A stretch of 64,000 nucleotides of DNA from DAISKN01 sp963716925 (GCA_963716925.1 CAVQUX010000014.1:1-64000); one strand, 5' to 3'; counted from the first letter of the stretch, positions 38,604 through 48,019 are shown. Made by a program: numbers and translations. Notes: generated by a model not told the origin, from the letters alone.

Positions 38604-39218
38604 ATGGGAGCGGCGAACGAGGAAGTCACCGAGCTGCTCGCCGAGTGGCGGCGGGGCGATGAAACCGCATTGGATCGGCTCGCGCCCCTCGTCTACGGTG
38701 AACTCATGCGCCTGGCGCGCCGCCACATGGCGCGCGAGCGACCCTTCCACACCCTCGAGCCGACCGCGCTCGTTCACGAGGCCTTCCTGCGGATGATCGG
38801 CCAACGCGCGGTGAGCTGGCAGAACCGGGCGCATTTCTACGCCATCGCGGCAAGGATGATGCGGCGGGTCCTGGTGGACTACGCCCGGAAGCGTGAGGCG
38901 CTGAAGAGAGGCTCCCGAGGACTGGCCTTATCGTTCGACTCGGGCGTGGGCCTTCCGGAGGCGGGGGTCGACGCGGTTCGCGTTCATGAGGCGCTCGAAG
39001 CTCTGGCCGGCCTGGACGCGCGCCAGGCCCGGATCGTCGAGCTCCGTTACTTCGGGGGCCATAGCATCGAGGAAACCGCCGAGGTTCTGGGCATCTCACC
39101 CGCCACCGTGAAGCGGGAGTGGGCCACGGCCCGCTTGTGGCTCCGCCGCGAGCTGCGGCGAGGCCCGTCGAAATCTCGTGAGCCAAAGCGCCGGCGGACT
39201 GCGCGTTCCATGGTGTAG
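38604..39218 (+). CDS. ECF RNA polymerase sigma factor, SigI/TIGR02999 type
   Basis: From ATG 38604 the protein has 204 residues. Region 2 (LAPLVYGELMRLARRHMARER ... HEAFLRMIG ... HFYAIAARMMRRVLVDYARK) binds the -10 element; region 4 (DARQARIVELRYFGGHSIEETAEVL, ISPATVKREWATARLWLRREL) binds the -35. The VDYARKREALKRG tail of region 2 is typical of sigma factors that pair with Ser/Thr kinases in Acidobacteriota and Planctomycetes. The kinase gene starts 22 nt downstream, so phosphorylation control is likely by analogy. No anti-sigma factor is present. Confidence 0.9.
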   Translation: MGAANEEVTELLAEWRRGDETALDRLAPLVYGELMRLARRHMARERPFHTLEPTALVHEAFLRMIGQRAVSWQNRAHFYAIAARMMRRVLVDYARKREALKRGSRGLALSFDSGVGLPEAGVDAVRVHEALEALAGLDARQARIVELRYFGGHSIEETAEVLGISPATVKREWATARLWLRRELRRGPSKSREPKRRRTARSMV

Positions 39219-39239
39219 CAGAGATTTGTTGGCAATGAC

Positions 39240-41426
39240 GTGACCCCTGACACCTGGAAGCGGATCAAGTCGATTCTCGACAGGGCGCTGTTGTTGAGTC
39301 CGAGGGAGCGGCCCGCCTTCCTGGACGAGGCTTGCGGGGACGATACCGAAATTCGGAGCGAGGTTTTGTCCTTGCTCGGAACCGACGTCCCCACCGGCTT
39401 CATGGAGGGCGCTCCCGCCCCCCCGGACTCCGGTCTCGCGCCGGGAGACGCGGTGGCGAGCTACCGCATCCTGGAGGAGATCGGGAGAGGCGGCATGGGG
39501 GTCGTGTATCGGGCCGTGCATATGGGTCTCGATCGAGAGTTTGCCCTCAAGACCTTGAAGGTCTCTCCCGTGGCTCACCTCGGTATCGAACGATTTCAAC
39601 GGGAGGCGAAGGTCCTGGGAGCGCTGAAGCATCCGCACGTCGTCGACGTCACGGATTTCGGCATGGAAGGCGACCTCCCCTACCTGGTCATGGAGCTGGT
39701 ATCGGGTCCGACACTACGCCAGCGTTGTTCGACGCCGCTCTCCGCCGAAGAGGCTCTGAGCGTCCTCGAGGCGATGGCCCTCGCGGTCGACTACGCGCAC
39801 TCGCGGGGCGTGCTGCACGGGGACTTGAAGCCCGATAACGTCGTTCTCACCCCGGGCGGCTGCAAAGTCCTGGACTTCGGGCTGTCGGGGCTCGTCCGGA
39901 GAGAGACCGAGGAAGGCGGCAAAGCCGGAAGCCCGTACTCGCCTCTACCGGATCACGATTCCGAAACCCAATTCGGGACACTGAGAGCCGTCGCGGGGAC
40001 TCCGTCCTACATGGCCCCCGAGCTCTTTTCCGGCGTGAAGCCGACGGTCGCCTCGGATCTCTATGCTCTCGCGGTGCTCGCCTTCGAGATCCTGGTCGGG
40101 CAGCGCCCGTTCGTCCTTTCCCGGGAGGAGTTCCAAACGGGGAGCTGGAAACGGCCCCCGACGCCGCGGCCCTCCGCGGTCAACCCTTCGCTTCCCGTCG
40201 AAGTCGACGGTCCGCTCATGACGGCTCTCTCCGACAACCCCGCCGAGCGTCCCGCGAGCGCCTCCGACTTCGCCCGAAAGCTGCGGCAGGCCCTTTCGCG
40301 GGGCCGGCTTCGAGTGCGTCGACGCCGGGAGCTTCCTCGCCGTCTGATGGCCTCGATGGCTCTCGCCGCCGTTCTCGGCCTTGCCGCGAGCCCACTCTGG
40401 AACACGCGCTGGTGCCGCCGGATGGAGAACCGGATTCTCGACGCCAAATGGTCGCTTCTGCCGCCCACCGCCGCCAGTCCGGAAATCCTCCTGCTCACCG
40501 TCGACGATCGCTGGCTCGCGGCGCAACCCCAATCTCTCAGCCAGCAGGGTGACCTCTTCGGAACCAGGCTATCCTCTTTCTTCTCCGCGGGGGCGCGAGC
40601 CATCGCTCTCGACATCGTGCTGCCCACGGAATGGAGCGGTGCGGAGGAGTTTTCCCGGCTGGTCCTCACGCACGCGGACCGCCTGACCCTCGCCGCGTTC
40701 GGAAGCTTCTCCGATGGAACGATCCGCGGACAGGAGTGCATCCACCCGCTCACCGCGTCCATTCTCGGGCCCGAGCGACTCCTTCGCCTTTTCGGTCTCG
40801 TGAACCTGGAGCCCGACGAGGACGAGGTCGTGAGAAAAGGCAGATGGGGCTTCACCGACCAGGCAGGTCGCATGCATCTGGCGTGGGCGACGCGGGCGGC
40901 GCTGACGCTTCGGGACGGGCTGGAATCGCGCGACCCGTTCTACCTCGATCAATCCGTGCCGATTGACTCCGTGGCAACGATCTCCTTTCAAGATCTCCCG
41001 GAGGCTCTCGAAGCCTCACCCGATCTCGTCCGCGACAAGCTTCTGATCGTGGGCGCGACGTACGAGGGGTCCGCCGACACCTTTCGCGCGACCGATGACG
41101 AAGGGAAGGACCGGAGCTTTCCCGGGGCGTTCGTCCAGGCGAACCTGGTGCACACCTTGATTGCCGGTGTGAAGCTGAGAGAAGTCGGAAGGACCCCTGT
41201 TCTGGTAGTCTGCGGCATCCTGATCGCCGTTCTCACCGTACTCCTCATCGTGCCGGTGTCGCCTCCCGTCTCCCTGCTCGCGCCTCCCGCCATCCTCTTT
41301 GTTTTCGGAGGGGTTTCGCTCGTCGCCTTCCGGTGGTTTCATCTGCTCATCCCCACGGCCGGTCCCTTGACTTCGTTCGCCATCGGGATCGCGGCAGCGA
41401 TGCTCGTAAGGAGACTTCTTCCGTGA
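39240..41426 (+). CDS. Transmembrane Ser/Thr protein kinase with extracytoplasmic CHASE2 sensor
   Basis: 728 residues from a GTG start. A short N-terminal helical region (TPDTWKRIKSILDRALLL) typical of ECF-linked kinases precedes the kinase domain (about 75-350): P-loop GRGGMGVVY, Lys104, catalytic HGDLKPDN (Asp195), DFG at 212 and MAPEL. HGD replaces the usual HRD. A membrane helix (~362-378) leads to a CHASE2 sensor (EILLLTVDDRWLAAQ ... AGARAIALDIVLP ... DKLLIVGATYEGSADTFRA ... FPGAFVQANLVHTLIAG), then three C-terminal helices. Thus a periplasmic signal controls a cytoplasmic kinase. The stop overlaps the next gene as GTGA. Confidence 0.93.
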   Translation: MTPDTWKRIKSILDRALLLSPRERPAFLDEACGDDTEIRSEVLSLLGTDVPTGFMEGAPAPPDSGLAPGDAVASYRILEEIGRGGMGVVYRAVHMGLDREFALKTLKVSPVAHLGIERFQREAKVLGALKHPHVVDVTDFGMEGDLPYLVMELVSGPTLRQRCSTPLSAEEALSVLEAMALAVDYAHSRGVLHGDLKPDNVVLTPGGCKVLDFGLSGLVRRETEEGGKAGSPYSPLPDHDSETQFGTLRAVAGTPSYMAPELFSGVKPTVASDLYALAVLAFEILVGQRPFVLSREEFQTGSWKRPPTPRPSAVNPSLPVEVDGPLMTALSDNPAERPASASDFARKLRQALSRGRLRVRRRRELPRRLMASMALAAVLGLAASPLWNTRWCRRMENRILDAKWSLLPPTAASPEILLLTVDDRWLAAQPQSLSQQGDLFGTRLSSFFSAGARAIALDIVLPTEWSGAEEFSRLVLTHADRLTLAAFGSFSDGTIRGQECIHPLTASILGPERLLRLFGLVNLEPDEDEVVRKGRWGFTDQAGRMHLAWATRAALTLRDGLESRDPFYLDQSVPIDSVATISFQDLPEALEASPDLVRDKLLIVGATYEGSADTFRATDDEGKDRSFPGAFVQANLVHTLIAGVKLREVGRTPVLVVCGILIAVLTVLLIVPVSPPVSLLAPPAILFVFGGVSLVAFRWFHLLIPTAGPLTSFAIGIAAAMLVRRLLP

Positions 41427-42313
41427 GAACAGGAATTCCGGCTCTCGTCTTCCTGGCAACGCACTCGATGGCGACGTACGCGGTCGAATCGTCTCCCATC
41501 GCTCTGATCTACAAGCTCACGGGAAAGGCCGGCGTGGCGCCGAGCGGAGGAGGTGAGACGCATCCCGCCGAGCTCTTCGACTGGCTGAGCGACGGCGACG
41601 CGCTTCGCGTGGAGCGGGAAGGTCGGGTCGAAATCGCCTTCGTGACGGGAACGCGCTACGAGCTCTCGGGTCCCGCCGCCGCCGAGCTGACCGCAGAGGG
41701 ATTGAGGCGAAGGGAAGGGAAGGTCGAGTCTCTGCCTCCTATTCCTCCGCTGCCGATTCCACAGCGAAGCACCCACTCCGCCGACGCCTTCGCCGGCACG
41801 CGGCTCGGCGGTGTCGTGCTGCGCGGGTCCGGGCTCACCTGGATCTACCCGCGAGGGGGGGCTACCGCCGACGCGGGCGCCACCACCCTGCGGTTCGGTA
41901 CGGGCTCCGAGACCGCCATCGGATACCGTGTCGTCCTCGAGGATGAGGACGGCACGGTGCTCCTTCACACCGTCGTGAAGGAGCCGGAGGTGGCGCTCCC
42001 GCCCGCTCTCCTGAACGACGGGCGCCGCTATTTCTGGAGGGTGCTTGCTCTGAAGGAGGCCGGGACGAGCGGAGTCGCCGAAGGGGATTTCACGACTCTC
42101 GACTCGGCAACCTCCTCCCGGCGCCGGATTCTCCGGGAATCGTTGGCCTCATCGAACGACGCCTACGTCATCGCGCTTCTGGGGGAGGCGGACCGGAGTC
42201 TGGGACTCCTGTGGGAATCTCGGGAGAGCGTTTGCCGAGCGAGCCTTCTCGTGCCGGAGGATGCGGCGATTCGAAAGAGATGCACGGAGCTCGAGTCCAC
42301 GCTGCCGAGATGA
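41423..42313 (+). CDS. Exported FecR-like protein of unknown function
   Basis: The 296-residue protein begins at a GTG overlapping the kinase stop. A weak hydrophobic leader (IPALVFLATHSMATYAV) precedes a FecR-like stretch (LFDWLSDGDALRVEREGRVEIAFVTGTRYEL), in which periplasmic beta strands report on surface or cargo state. A fibronectin-III-like segment follows (YRVVLEDEDGTVLLHTVV ... YFWRVLAL), and a helical end with a Cys pair (ESVCRASLL ... KRCTEL). Coupling to the CHASE2 kinase suggests it presents the periplasmic signal to that sensor. This is an inference from position. Confidence 0.6.
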   Translation: MRTGIPALVFLATHSMATYAVESSPIALIYKLTGKAGVAPSGGGETHPAELFDWLSDGDALRVEREGRVEIAFVTGTRYELSGPAAAELTAEGLRRREGKVESLPPIPPLPIPQRSTHSADAFAGTRLGGVVLRGSGLTWIYPRGGATADAGATTLRFGTGSETAIGYRVVLEDEDGTVLLHTVVKEPEVALPPALLNDGRRYFWRVLALKEAGTSGVAEGDFTTLDSATSSRRRILRESLASSNDAYVIALLGEADRSLGLLWESRESVCRASLLVPEDAAIRKRCTELESTLPR

Positions 42314-42317
42314 AAGC

Positions 42318-43728
42318 TCAAATCAGGAAATCGTAAATGGACCGTACGCCGAACGCGGTCAGAACGACGCCGGCAATCAGAACCCCCCCGGCGAGCGGGG
42401 CGGACATTCGATAGGGCGCCGGCAAGAACCGACGATCTACCCAGAGCATCGCGAAACACCACCAGCCGGACGCCAGGACGCTCAGAAGAATGGCGGGAGT
42501 GAACAAGGCGACGGGATCCCATCGGGTCCAGATAAGCACCAAGCCGCTCGTGACTCCGTAGGGAACGACGAATCGCCGGAAGCTCGAGAGCGACGCCCCC
42601 TTCCATCGGGTCGAGACGACCCGTCCACACTCGAAGAGCGCTCGAGTCTGGAGCTCGAAAGAGCCATAGATCGTTCCCAGGAATACGGCGAGGATGCCCG
42701 CGACGTAGAGCGGGGCGAGACGGGGATGAAGCTCGGTTAAGAACCTCGCCTGGACGGTCAAGAGCTCGGAGGCGTCCGGAACCAGCCGGGAGGGGCCGAG
42801 TATCGACGCGCCTAGAACGAGAAAGATGATGGAGAACGCGGCCACCATGGAGAACGAGAGGAGCATGTCGGTCAAGGGCGCGCGCAGCCAGAGCTTCCCT
42901 TTCGCGCATTCCTCCGTCGTTTCGGGAAGCGGGAAGTCCTCCTCTTCCTCGGACGGCGTGAGTCTTCCCGAAAGGCCCCACTTCTTCTCGCGCAGGAAGC
43001 TCAAGTACGCCATGTAGTCGGTGCTGTTTCCGCCGATGAGCCCGATGAAGGTCATCGCTTCGACCCAGGGCGGGCGAAGGGCGACGGCGGGGTAGCGCTC
43101 CCGCACCCAATCGGGGTAGTCGGGAAAGGAGACGACGAAGAGCGTTCCAGAGAAGCGTCCCGAAGTCCGGGCGCAGCGCGACGAACGAAGCCACGATGAA
43201 AAGAAGGAACAGCAGGATTACGGCGGTCTGACCGAGCTCGAGCGTGCGGTACGTGCTTCCCATCGCAAGGAGCGCGCAGAGAACGAGAATCGCGCTCGCA
43301 ATCAGATTCAGGTGAGCTCCGTAGTCCGGCAGGTCGGGACCCCGCTCCAGGAGCTGCATCACGAGAGTCGCCAGAGCCTTGGAGAGCGCTCCGAACGTCG
43401 AGGCCATGATGACCAGAGCCACGATCCCGAGAAGCAGAGGAAACCAGGCTCTGGGCCCCTTCATCCTCGCCCAGTAGTGGACGGGGTGCCTGCCGGTGAG
43501 CGTGATGACCCGCATGCCCGAGTACGCCTGGATTGCCTTCAACACCGAAACGAGAAGGAGGCACCAGACGAGGGCATAACCGAATATCGCCCCTCCGCGG
43601 GCGGCGAACACGGTTTCCCCGCTTCCGATGGTGACGGACGCGATGATGGCTCCCGGGCCGTAGAACTTCAGGTAGCCGAATGGATTTCGGGAGCGCAGCT
43701 CCTCGGGGACCGGAGGAAACGTCTTCAT
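42318..43728 (-). CDS. Nramp-family divalent metal transporter-like protein, with a frameshift
   Basis: About 469 residues with ~11 membrane helices. The N-terminal part has YGPGAIIASVTIGSGETVFAARG, equivalent to the DPGN region of Nramp; the asparagine-containing DPGN itself is not kept, so metal selectivity may differ. Near 43145-43160 an extra base breaks the frame; the next frame continues VVSFPDYPDWVRERYPAVAL, then AMTFIGLIGGNSTDYMAYL, and ends VRSIYDFLI. The relaxed metal site resembles Nramp-related proteins (some of them Mg2+ or unknown substrate). The gene is tail to tail with the FecR-like gene, 4 nt apart. Confidence 0.75.
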
Positions 43729-43776
43729 TCCCGGCCCGGATTAATTCACAAAAACGGGCGGCAGGCTATCGAATCG

Positions 43777-45147
43777 CTATCGACCGAGGGCCCTCTCCGC
43801 CTTGCGGATCTGGACCTCGATGGCGCGGGAGGAGACACCGCCTTCGCTGTCGCGCCTTTCGACGGAGGCGCGGAAGTCGAAGGCGGAGGTGAAGTCGGTG
43901 TCGAACTCCGGGGACAAAGCCCGTAGGTCTTCGATAGGGAGCTCGAAGGGCGCGACTCCTTTTTCCTCGGCGCGGGCGAGCACCTGGCCGACGACGTCGT
44001 GGGCCCGGCGGAAGGAGACTCCTTTCCGGACCAGGTACTCCGCGAGATCCGTGGCCAGGAGGTCGAACGACAGCGCTTTCGCCATCTGCTCCTCCCGCAA
44101 GACCAGGGAGCCTATGACCCCTTCCATCACTGGAAGGGTGAGATTCAGCGTATCGAGAGCGTCGAAGACCGGCTCCTTGTCCTCCTGGAGATCGCGCTGG
44201 TAGCCGGTCGCCAGACCCTTGACGGTGGTGAGAAGGGACACCAGATCGCCGAGCAGGCGGCCGGTCTTTCCTCGAACGAGCTCGAGGCCGTCCGGGTTCT
44301 GTTTCTGGGGCATGAGGCTCGAGCCGGTGGCGTAGCTCTCGTCGAAAGAAACGAACGAGTACTCGGCCCCCGACCAGAGGATCAAGTCCTCGGCCATGCG
44401 CGAGAGGTTCACCCCGAGAATCGCGGCGGCCGATAGAAACTCGAGCGCGAAGTCCCTCGAGGACACGGCGTCGATGCTGTTGGGCAGGACGGCTGGAAAG
44501 CCGAGCTCGCGCGCGAGGCGATTGCGGTCCACGCCGAAGGGATTCCCCGCGAGGGCCCCGGCGCCGAGCGGAAGCTCGAGCGCCCGTTCTCTCGCGGCGC
44601 GAAGCCTCGAGCGATCGCGCTCGAGCGCCCAGAACCATGCGAGAAGGTACTGGGCGAACACCACCGGCTGGCCCCTTCTCATGTGGGTATAGCCGGGGAG
44701 AAGGACCTTCGTCGACGCCTTCGCTTTCTCGACCAGGACCGTCTGGATCCTGCGGACGTACTCGAGGGCCGCCACGATCGCGACCGCGAGGTGCATCCGA
44801 AATCCGGTGGCCGCGAGATCGTTCCGGCTTCGACCCGTGGGAAGCTTGGAGGCGACCTCGGGGTCCTCGATGACTTCGGCGAGAACGCGCTCGACCGCGG
44901 TATGGATGTCTTCGTCCGCGAGCGGAGGATTCTCGCGGAGCTTCACCTCGACCGAGTCCAGGGCTTTCAGGACCTGATCGAGCTCCGCCGCCGAGAGGAT
45001 TCCGACTTCGCGGAGCTCGCGGGCGTAGGCTCGATTGACGAGGACGTCTTCGAGCCAGAGCCTGCGATCGAAATCGATCGATCGGGAAAGCGATTCGAGC
45101 TCGGGAGCGGTCGGTTTGCGAAATCGTCCGCCCCATAGTTTTTTCAT
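43777..45147 (-). CDS. argH: Argininosuccinate lyase
   Basis: Last step of arginine synthesis, splitting argininosuccinate to arginine and fumarate. The 456-residue protein starts MKKLWGGRFRKPTAPELESL and has TGRSRNDLAATGFRMH, GYTHMRRGQPVVFAQY and the fumarase/ASL signature GSSLMPQKQNPD with the catalytic Ser loop. It is intact. It follows argG in the same direction, with a 110-nt gap filled mostly by the dispersed palindrome, so it probably shares the argG promoter. Confidence 0.96.
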   Translation of the reverse strand: MKKLWGGRFRKPTAPELESLSRSIDFDRRLWLEDVLVNRAYARELREVGILSAAELDQVLKALDSVEVKLRENPPLADEDIHTAVERVLAEVIEDPEVASKLPTGRSRNDLAATGFRMHLAVAIVAALEYVRRIQTVLVEKAKASTKVLLPGYTHMRRGQPVVFAQYLLAWFWALERDRSRLRAARERALELPLGAGALAGNPFGVDRNRLARELGFPAVLPNSIDAVSSRDFALEFLSAAAILGVNLSRMAEDLILWSGAEYSFVSFDESYATGSSLMPQKQNPDGLELVRGKTGRLLGDLVSLLTTVKGLATGYQRDLQEDKEPVFDALDTLNLTLPVMEGVIGSLVLREEQMAKALSFDLLATDLAEYLVRKGVSFRRAHDVVGQVLARAEEKGVAPFELPIEDLRALSPEFDTDFTSAFDFRASVERRDSEGGVSSRAIEVQIRKAERALGR

Positions 45148-45163
45148 GATTTCCTAGGCCCTT

Positions 45164-45220
45164 CCGCCTACGCCCTCCGGGCTTCGGCGGACCCGCCGAA
45201 GCGTCCGCGCGAAGGCGGGC
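45164..45220. repeat. Dispersed GC-rich palindrome between argG and argH
   Basis: The longest and cleanest copy of the element: CCGCCTACGCCCTCCGGGCT, then TCGGCGGACCCGCCGAAG and GCGAAGGCGGGC. It contains nested inverted repeats. Placed within an operon, it could form an mRNA stem that separates argG and argH expression or protects message ends. Confidence 0.65.
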
Positions 45221-45257
45221 CGGGCCCGTTGCTGCCCCGAACGATTACGGTCAGCGC

Positions 45258-46532
45258 TTACACGCCCGAGCCGACCTTCTCGAGCGACGCTTTCTCCTGC
45301 CACTTCTCGAGCATCGGGGACAGCTTCCCGAGGTTCGCCTTGTGAGTCAGGTGGCGGATCCTCTGCGGAAGGCCGAAGAGCCGGATGAAGCCCTCGGCGT
45401 CGGACTGGCGATAGACCTCGTCCTCGCCGAACGTCGCGAACTGCTCCGAGTAGAGGCTGTAGGGCGACCTCCGCCCCACGGCGGACGCGGTCCCCTTGTA
45501 GAGCTGGACGAGGATCTCCCCGGTCACCGTGTCCTGCGTGGTGTCGACGAAGCTGTCGAGGGCCTCGCGCAGGGGCGAGAACCACTGCCCGTCGTAAACC
45601 AGATCCGCGTAGCGGCTGGCGATGATCGTCTTGAAATGCGAGGTCGCGCGGTCGAGGGTGATGCTCTCGAGCGCCTCGTGCGCCTCGTGAAGGATGGACC
45701 CGCCGGGAGTTTCGTAGACGCCTCTCGACTTCATCCCCACGAGCCGATTCTCCACGATGTCGAGCCGTCCGACGCCGTGCTGGCCGCCCATCTCGTTGAG
45801 CTTCTCGAGGAGCGCGACCGGGGGAAGCGCCGTGCCGTTCACCGAGAACGGGATCCCTCGCTTGAATCCGATCTCGACGAGCTCCGGCGCCCCGGGGGCG
45901 GATTCCGCCGACGCGGTGAGCTGGTAGAGGTTCGAAGGCGGCGGCGTCCAGGGATCCTCGAGCACTCCGCCTTCGTGGCTCAGGTGGAGGAGGTTCTGAT
46001 CGCGGCTGTAGATGTTCTCCTTGCTCTGGCTCACGGGAACGCCGTGGGCGGCGGCATAGGCGAGAGCATCCTCGCGCGAGCGGATGTTCCAGATGCGCCA
46101 CGGCGCGATCACCTCGAGCTGGGGAGCGAGCGCCTGGTAGGTGAGCTCGAAGCGGACCTGGTCATTCCCCTTCCCGGTGCAGCCGTGGGATAGGGCGGTC
46201 GCCCCCTCGTCGAGAGCGATCTCCACCTGACGCTTCGCGATGAGAGGCCGGGCGAGCGACGTCCCGAGGAGATACTTCCCCTCGTACTTCGCGCCCGCGC
46301 GGAGCGCGGGGAACACGTAGTCCCGGACGAACTCGGTGCGCAGATCCTCGACGTAGGTCTTCGACGCGCCGATGGCCCGCGCTTTCTTGGCGGCCTGCTC
46401 CAGGTCCTCGCCCTGACCCACGTCGGCCAGGACCGCGATGACTTCGCAGTCGTAGTTCTCTTTCAGCCAGGGGATCGCGCACGAGGTGTCCAGTCCTCCC
46501 GAGTACGCAAGGACGACTTTTTTCGAGCTCAT
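45258..46532 (-). CDS. argG: Argininosuccinate synthase
   Basis: Joins citrulline and aspartate using ATP. From ATG 46532 the protein has 424 residues: the N-type ATP pyrophosphatase P-loop LAYSGGLDTSC, the GKYLLGTSLARPLIAK segment, SHGCTGKGNDQVRFEL and the SREDALAYAAAHGVPV region. An in-frame ATG at 46568 would add 12 residues, but GGAGAAG just before 46532 supports the shorter form. Its promoter overlaps an ArgR-type operator. Together with carAB and argH it makes a leftward arginine series. Confidence 0.96.
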   Translation of the reverse strand: MSSKKVVLAYSGGLDTSCAIPWLKENYDCEVIAVLADVGQGEDLEQAAKKARAIGASKTYVEDLRTEFVRDYVFPALRAGAKYEGKYLLGTSLARPLIAKRQVEIALDEGATALSHGCTGKGNDQVRFELTYQALAPQLEVIAPWRIWNIRSREDALAYAAAHGVPVSQSKENIYSRDQNLLHLSHEGGVLEDPWTPPPSNLYQLTASAESAPGAPELVEIGFKRGIPFSVNGTALPPVALLEKLNEMGGQHGVGRLDIVENRLVGMKSRGVYETPGGSILHEAHEALESITLDRATSHFKTIIASRYADLVYDGQWFSPLREALDSFVDTTQDTVTGEILVQLYKGTASAVGRRSPYSLYSEQFATFGEDEVYRQSDAEGFIRLFGLPQRIRHLTHKANLGKLSPMLEKWQEKASLEKVGSGV

Positions 46533-46563
46533 CTTCTCCAGGACTCCTTTCGAGGTCTGCATA

Positions 46564-46593
46564 AACATACCTCAAAAATGAATAGATATGCAA
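46564..46593 (-). promoter_or_regulatory. argG promoter overlapping an ArgR-type operator (ARG box)
   Basis: On the minus strand TTGCAT (46588-46593) and TATGTT (46564-46569) form a promoter with an 18-nt spacer. The box TGCATATCTATTCA at 46579-46592 matches the ARG-box pattern TGAAT-N4-ATTCA with one change. An ArgR hexamer bound there would cover the -35 and spacer and repress argGH when arginine is plentiful. A second half-similar box may follow towards the start. No argR gene is in the window. Confidence 0.55.
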
Positions 46594-46600
46594 CTCTTTC

Positions 46601-47077
46601 TCACGCCTTTCTCACGAGGCGGTCCAGGGAGAACCGGCCGCCGCCCATGAGGGCGAGGGCGACGAAGATCAGGAGGTAAAGGGCCGCTCTCTCCGGATTT
46701 CCCCAGCTCTCGAGGACTTCCGCGGAAACCGGGTTGATTCCGAAAAACGCCAGCGTCTGCTGGGCGAGCCGGTGGCGCAGGAAGGCGGCGACGAACATCG
46801 TGAAGGCGGCGAATCCCGCGGCCATCCGCGTCAGAAGGCCGAGGACGATGAGGGAGCCCCCGACGAGCTCCGCGATCGTCGCGGCCCAGGCGAAGACGAT
46901 CGGATAGGGGAATCCGAGGTTCGCCACGCCCTCGATGAACGGAGCCCCCTGGCCCGAGAGGAGCCTCTCGACCTTGGGCCATCCGTGGGCGAGGGCGAGT
47001 CCCAGCCCGGAGAGTCGCAGAACGAAGAGGGCCGCGTCGGTCGCGAAGCTTCCTTTCGTCGATGGCGCTTTCTTCAT
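46601..47077 (-). CDS. DoxX-family membrane protein
   Basis: A 158-residue protein with four predicted helices: LFVLRLSGLGLALAHGW, the FAWAATIAELVGGSLIVLG segment, AAFTMFVAAFL and ALYLLIFVALALMGGG. The GLALAHGWPKV and RFSLDRLV ends are typical of DoxX. Members are inner-membrane proteins, in some cases linked to thiosulfate:quinone oxidoreduction or thiol redox homeostasis. Its ATG overlaps the cysteine synthase-like stop as ATGA, which may hint at a sulfur link. argG's promoter begins immediately after its stop. Confidence 0.85.
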   Translation of the reverse strand: MKKAPSTKGSFATDAALFVLRLSGLGLALAHGWPKVERLLSGQGAPFIEGVANLGFPYPIVFAWAATIAELVGGSLIVLGLLTRMAAGFAAFTMFVAAFLRHRLAQQTLAFFGINPVSAEVLESWGNPERAALYLLIFVALALMGGGRFSLDRLVRKA

Positions 47078-48012
47078 CGATATAAGTCTCCTGCCAGATA
47101 TTTGAGTCCGGTGTCGACGGCGACGGTCACGACCTTCTTGCCGGGGCCGAGCCTCGATGCGAGCACCATCGCGCCGAGGACGTTCATGCCGGTGGAGGTG
47201 CCGGCGAAGATCCCTTCCTGCCGCGCCAGCCTTCGCGCCATGTCGCGCGCATCCGACTCGTCGATGGCGATGGCCTCGTCGTAGAAATCGCGGTGAAGGA
47301 GCGGCGGCGCGAATCCCGCCCCCACACCCTCCACCCGGTGAGTGCCCGCGCGGCCCTGGGTGATGATGGGCGAGGAAGCGGGCTCGAGCGCCACGATCCG
47401 GGTCCCTTTCTTCTTGAGCGCGGTCGAAACGCCGACCAGCATGCCCGCGGTTCCCACGGCTCCGACGAAGGCGTCGGGAGCTCCATCGAGCTGAGCGAAG
47501 ATCTCGCGACCGATCCCGCTGTAGCCCTCGACGGCGTCGGAGTTGTTGAACTGGTCGGTCCAGAAAGCGCCCTCCTCCTCGTGGATGCGCTTCGCTTCCG
47601 CGCGGGCGCGGGGAATGAGGTCGGGGGTGATCCGTCCACCGTCGCTCGGAACCAGGATCACTTCCGCCCCGAGGGCCCGCATGGTGTCGAGCTTCTCCTT
47701 GGCGAACGCGTCCGAGGAGACGAGCTTCAGGCGATAGCCCTTGACGGCGCAGATGAGGGCGAGAGAAGACCCCGTGCTCCCGCCGGTGTACTCGACGACG
47801 GTCGCCTTCGGTCGAAGCTCGCCGCGCCGCTCGGCGCCCTCGATCATCGCCTTCGCCATCCGGTCCTTGTACGAGCCGGTGGGGTTGAAGTACTCGAGCT
47901 TCACGAAGACCCGGGCATAGCCCTCGGGGGCGAGACGGGTGAGCTCGACCAGCGGGGTTCCCCCGATGGCATCGAGCACGCTCGTGGTGGGCGGCGGCGG
48001 CCTTTTTGGCAT
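47074..48012 (-). CDS. Cysteine synthase/cystathionine beta-synthase family PLP enzyme
   Basis: Fold-type II PLP enzyme of 312 residues. The cofactor Lys49 is in EYFNPTGSYKDRMA; the phosphate-binding TGGSTGSSLALICA and the GAVGTAGMLVGVS loop follow. The order matches O-acetylserine sulfhydrylase-type enzymes (CysK/CysM), forming cysteine from an activated serine and sulfide. CysK has NPTGSVKDR; here a Tyr replaces Val, as in several CBS-like relatives, so the exact substrate is open. It starts 7 nt past carB and couples to DoxX. Confidence 0.88.
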   Translation of the reverse strand: MPKRPPPPTTSVLDAIGGTPLVELTRLAPEGYARVFVKLEYFNPTGSYKDRMAKAMIEGAERRGELRPKATVVEYTGGSTGSSLALICAVKGYRLKLVSSDAFAKEKLDTMRALGAEVILVPSDGGRITPDLIPRARAEAKRIHEEEGAFWTDQFNNSDAVEGYSGIGREIFAQLDGAPDAFVGAVGTAGMLVGVSTALKKKGTRIVALEPASSPIITQGRAGTHRVEGVGAGFAPPLLHRDFYDEAIAIDESDARDMARRLARQEGIFAGTSTGMNVLGAMVLASRLGPGKKVVTVAVDTGLKYLAGDLYR

Positions 48013-48019
48013 CAGTTCT

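Noticed and set aside
45164..45220. CRISPR repeat or array
   Set aside because: The copies are far apart, in different gene gaps, with no spacer series and no cas genes.
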